Assembly: GCA_031272655.1 (NCBI GenBank)
Contig: JAISTJ010000196.1
Coordinates: forward strand, 1 to 7,030
Source of the DNA: Tannerella sp.
GTDB taxonomy: Bacteria > Bacteroidota > Bacteroidia > Bacteroidales > Tannerellaceae
Direction of reading: 5' to 3'
DNA: 7,030 nucleotides
Each line of letters opens with the position of its first letter. Position 1 is the stretch's first letter. The position numbers and the translations under genes were made by a program. Under the pieces are notes generated by a model that made no database searches, had not been told where the DNA came from, and saw only the letters and a program-made list of their open reading frames with translations. This document shows, in pieces, positions 5,531 to 7,030 of this stretch.

Positions 5531-7030
5531 TTATTCTTTGTCTAAGATTACGGACAGTTTAAAGTCTTCAAAATCAAGCTCTTCGCCTTCCTGCAAATTA
5601 TCAACCGTTAGCAAAGACGTGGCAAGTACCTGTTTGCAGATATAGTCGCGGTAATCTGCCAGCGCCTCGTTCATCTCGTCCGACGACGATATGCGGATGC
5701 TGATTTTATCGGTTATCTCGAAGCCTTTGCTCTTGCGGAGGTTCTGTATGCGGTTGATGAGTTCGCGCGCCAAGCCTTCCTTACGCAGTTCGTCGGTAAC
5801 GGTTACGTCAAGCGCTATGGTCAGACTGCCCTCGTTGGCAACTAACCAGCCGGGTATGTCTTCCGAAATTATCTCCACGTCGGCGAGTTCTATCTTGCAC
5901 GCCTGCCCTTCAATATTAAAATCGAAGCAGGTCTGACGCTCGAAAGCGGCTATATCGTCCTGCGACATGGACTGAATAGCGGCGGCTAACTGCTTCATTA
6001 TCTTGCCGTAACGCGGTCCTAATTTCTTAAAGTCGGGCTTGAGTTTCTTAACCAATATTCCGGAAGCGTTGTCCACAAACTTCAGTTCCTTGACATTTAC
6101 TTCGCTAAGGATAAGGCTTTTAACAGCCTCTATGTTAGATTTTTGCTCTTCGTTCAGTGCCGGAAGCATGACAGTACGAAGCGGCTGTCGCACTTTGATG
6201 CTGACCTTGCGGCGCAGGGCGAGGGTCATGGACGAGACGTCCTGCGCGAGTTGCATTCGCCGCTCAAGCGTCTTGTCTATCACTGCCTCGTTGCATACGG
6301 GGAAGTCGGCAAGATGTACGGATTCAGCCTTTTCGCTGCCTGTTACGCCGACGAGGTCGCAGAAGAGGCGGTCGGCATAGAACGGCGCAATAGGCGCCAT
6401 TAACTTGCTGACTGTCAGCAGGCATACGTAAAGTGTCTGATAGGCAGACAGTTTGTCTTCCGTCATCCCTCCTCCCCAGAAGCGGCGTCGGTTGAGGCGC
6501 ACATACCAGTTGCTGAGGTTGTCGTTGACAAAGTCCTGAATAGCCCTGCCTGCGCGCGTCGGCTCGTAGGTGTTGTAGTATTCATCAACATCCTTAACGA
6601 GCGTATTGAGCAGCGACAATATCCAGCGGTCTATCTCCGGGCGGCGTTCTACGGGTACTTCCGGCTCTTCGCCCGCGAAACCGTCCACATTGGCATACAG
6701 GGCGAAAAACGAATACGTATTATATAACGTACCGAAGAACTTGCGTTTGACCTCATCAATGCCTTCGGGGTCGAACTTGATGTTGTCCCAAGGCGAGGCG
6801 TTAGTAATCAGGTACCACCGCAGCGGGTCGGAGCCGTATTTCTCTATTATCGCAAACGGGTCAACGGCGTTGCCGAGACGCTTCGACATTTTGTTGCCGT
6901 TCTTGTCGAGGACTAAACCGTTGGAGACTACGTTCTTGAACGCGACGCTGTCGAACAGCATGGCGCCGAGGGCGTGGAGGGTGAAGAACCAGCCGCGCGT
7001 CTGGTCAACGCCTTCGGCTATGAAGTCGGC
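5531..7030 (-). CDS. ileS: Isoleucyl-tRNA synthetase, C-terminal 499 residues (partial, 5' end outside window)
   Basis: The minus-strand frame is open from the right edge (7030) to TAA at 5533-5531. The first visible residues, ADFIAEGVDQTRGWFFTLHA, lie upstream of the Met at 6961, so that Met is internal and not a start. IleRS charges tRNA-Ile in the cytoplasm. DFIAEGxDQTRGWF and the KMSKR loop (window 6892-6878; NGNKMSKRLGN) belong to the Rossmann catalytic core and bind ATP. KMSKR rather than KMSKS, and the wording around it, place this in the eukaryote-like IleRS class. The anticodon-binding domain follows (YVRLNRRRFWGGG, then AYQTLYVCL), then a C-terminal region with KKLKPDFKKLGPRYGKIM and ELINRIQNLRKSKGF. 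No zinc-binding cysteine cluster closes the protein, also in line with this class. The HIGH-type motif and editing domain lie outside; the family is about 1,100 residues, so roughly 45 percent is visible. Confidence 0.96.
   Translation of the reverse strand, partial: ADFIAEGVDQTRGWFFTLHALGAMLFDSVAFKNVVSNGLVLDKNGNKMSKRLGNAVDPFAIIEKYGSDPLRWYLITNASPWDNIKFDPEGIDEVKRKFFGTLYNTYSFFALYANVDGFAGEEPEVPVERRPEIDRWILSLLNTLVKDVDEYYNTYEPTRAGRAIQDFVNDNLSNWYVRLNRRRFWGGGMTEDKLSAYQTLYVCLLTVSKLMAPIAPFYADRLFCDLVGVTGSEKAESVHLADFPVCNEAVIDKTLERRMQLAQDVSSMTLALRRKVSIKVRQPLRTVMLPALNEEQKSNIEAVKSLILSEVNVKELKFVDNASGILVKKLKPDFKKLGPRYGKIMKQLAAAIQSMSQDDIAAFERQTCFDFNIEGQACKIELADVEIISEDIPGWLVANEGSLTIALDVTVTDELRKEGLARELINRIQNLRKSKGFEITDKISIRISSSDEMNEALADYRDYICKQVLATSLLTVDNLQEGEELDFEDFKLSVILDKE

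Noticed and set aside
6039..6403. Plus-strand frames of 113 and 86 codons antisense to ileS
   Set aside because: Shadow frames opposite conserved IleRS sequence; Ser/Arg-rich composition is typical of reverse-strand translation of a coding region.
6959..6961. ATG as the start of the ileS-like gene
   Set aside because: The reading frame stays open upstream to position 7030 and encodes the conserved DFIAEGxDQTRGWF segment, so this Met is internal.

Overview
The window reads as a chromosomal segment from a member of the Bacteroidota, most likely Bacteroidales. Supporting signs are: start codons with no Shine-Dalgarno sequence but A/T-rich leaders; promoter-like boxes of the Bacteroidota type (TTG core, about 19 bp, then TAnnTTTG); a fused ResB/CcsA cytochrome c biogenesis protein; an isoleucyl-tRNA synthetase of the eukaryote-like class with KMSKR; and a carbohydrate-enzyme tail plus a secreted esterase typical of polysaccharide-degrading members of this phylum. 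No genus can be named from the sequence.

Layout, left to right. (1) Positions 2-235 (+) are the last 77 codons of a gene that begins outside the window, probably the C-terminal beta-rich domain of a glycoside hydrolase. (2) 238-1107 (-) is a lipoprotein with an HEFSH zinc-protease motif and a downstream Tyr/Glu pair spaced as in anthrax lethal factor; it converges on gene 1 with 2 bp between the stop codons. (3) 1108-1345 is a low-complexity spacer. It holds a probable promoter for the lipoprotein and a strand-biased A/C tract containing two perfect tandem copies of a 16-bp unit. (4) 1346-2089 (-) is a PlsC-type 1-acyl-glycerol-3-phosphate acyltransferase. (5) 2090-2231 is a divergent promoter region with an 18-bp perfect palindrome between the two inferred promoters. 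(6) 2232-2402 (+) is a 56-residue two-helix membrane protein, followed after 17 bp by (7) 2420-3304 (+), a secreted alpha/beta-hydrolase of the acetyl-xylan-esterase type. (8) 3314-5482 (-) is the fused System II heme lyase CcsBA, converging on gene 7 with a 9-bp gap. (9) 5531-7030 (-) is the C-terminal 499 residues of IleRS, whose start lies beyond the right edge.

The genes do not form one pathway. Housekeeping functions (protein synthesis, phospholipid synthesis, cytochrome c maturation) are interleaved with envelope or secreted functions (lipoprotein protease, esterase, glycoside hydrolase tail). Likely transcription units are ileS-ccsBA (-), plsC alone (-), small membrane protein-esterase (+), and the metalloprotease alone (-). 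I see no mobile element, CRISPR array, tRNA or rRNA, and no convincing hairpin terminator. The least ordinary items are the lethal-factor-like lipoprotein, the 56-residue membrane protein, the palindrome in the divergent promoter, and the signal-peptide-like junction inside CcsBA.
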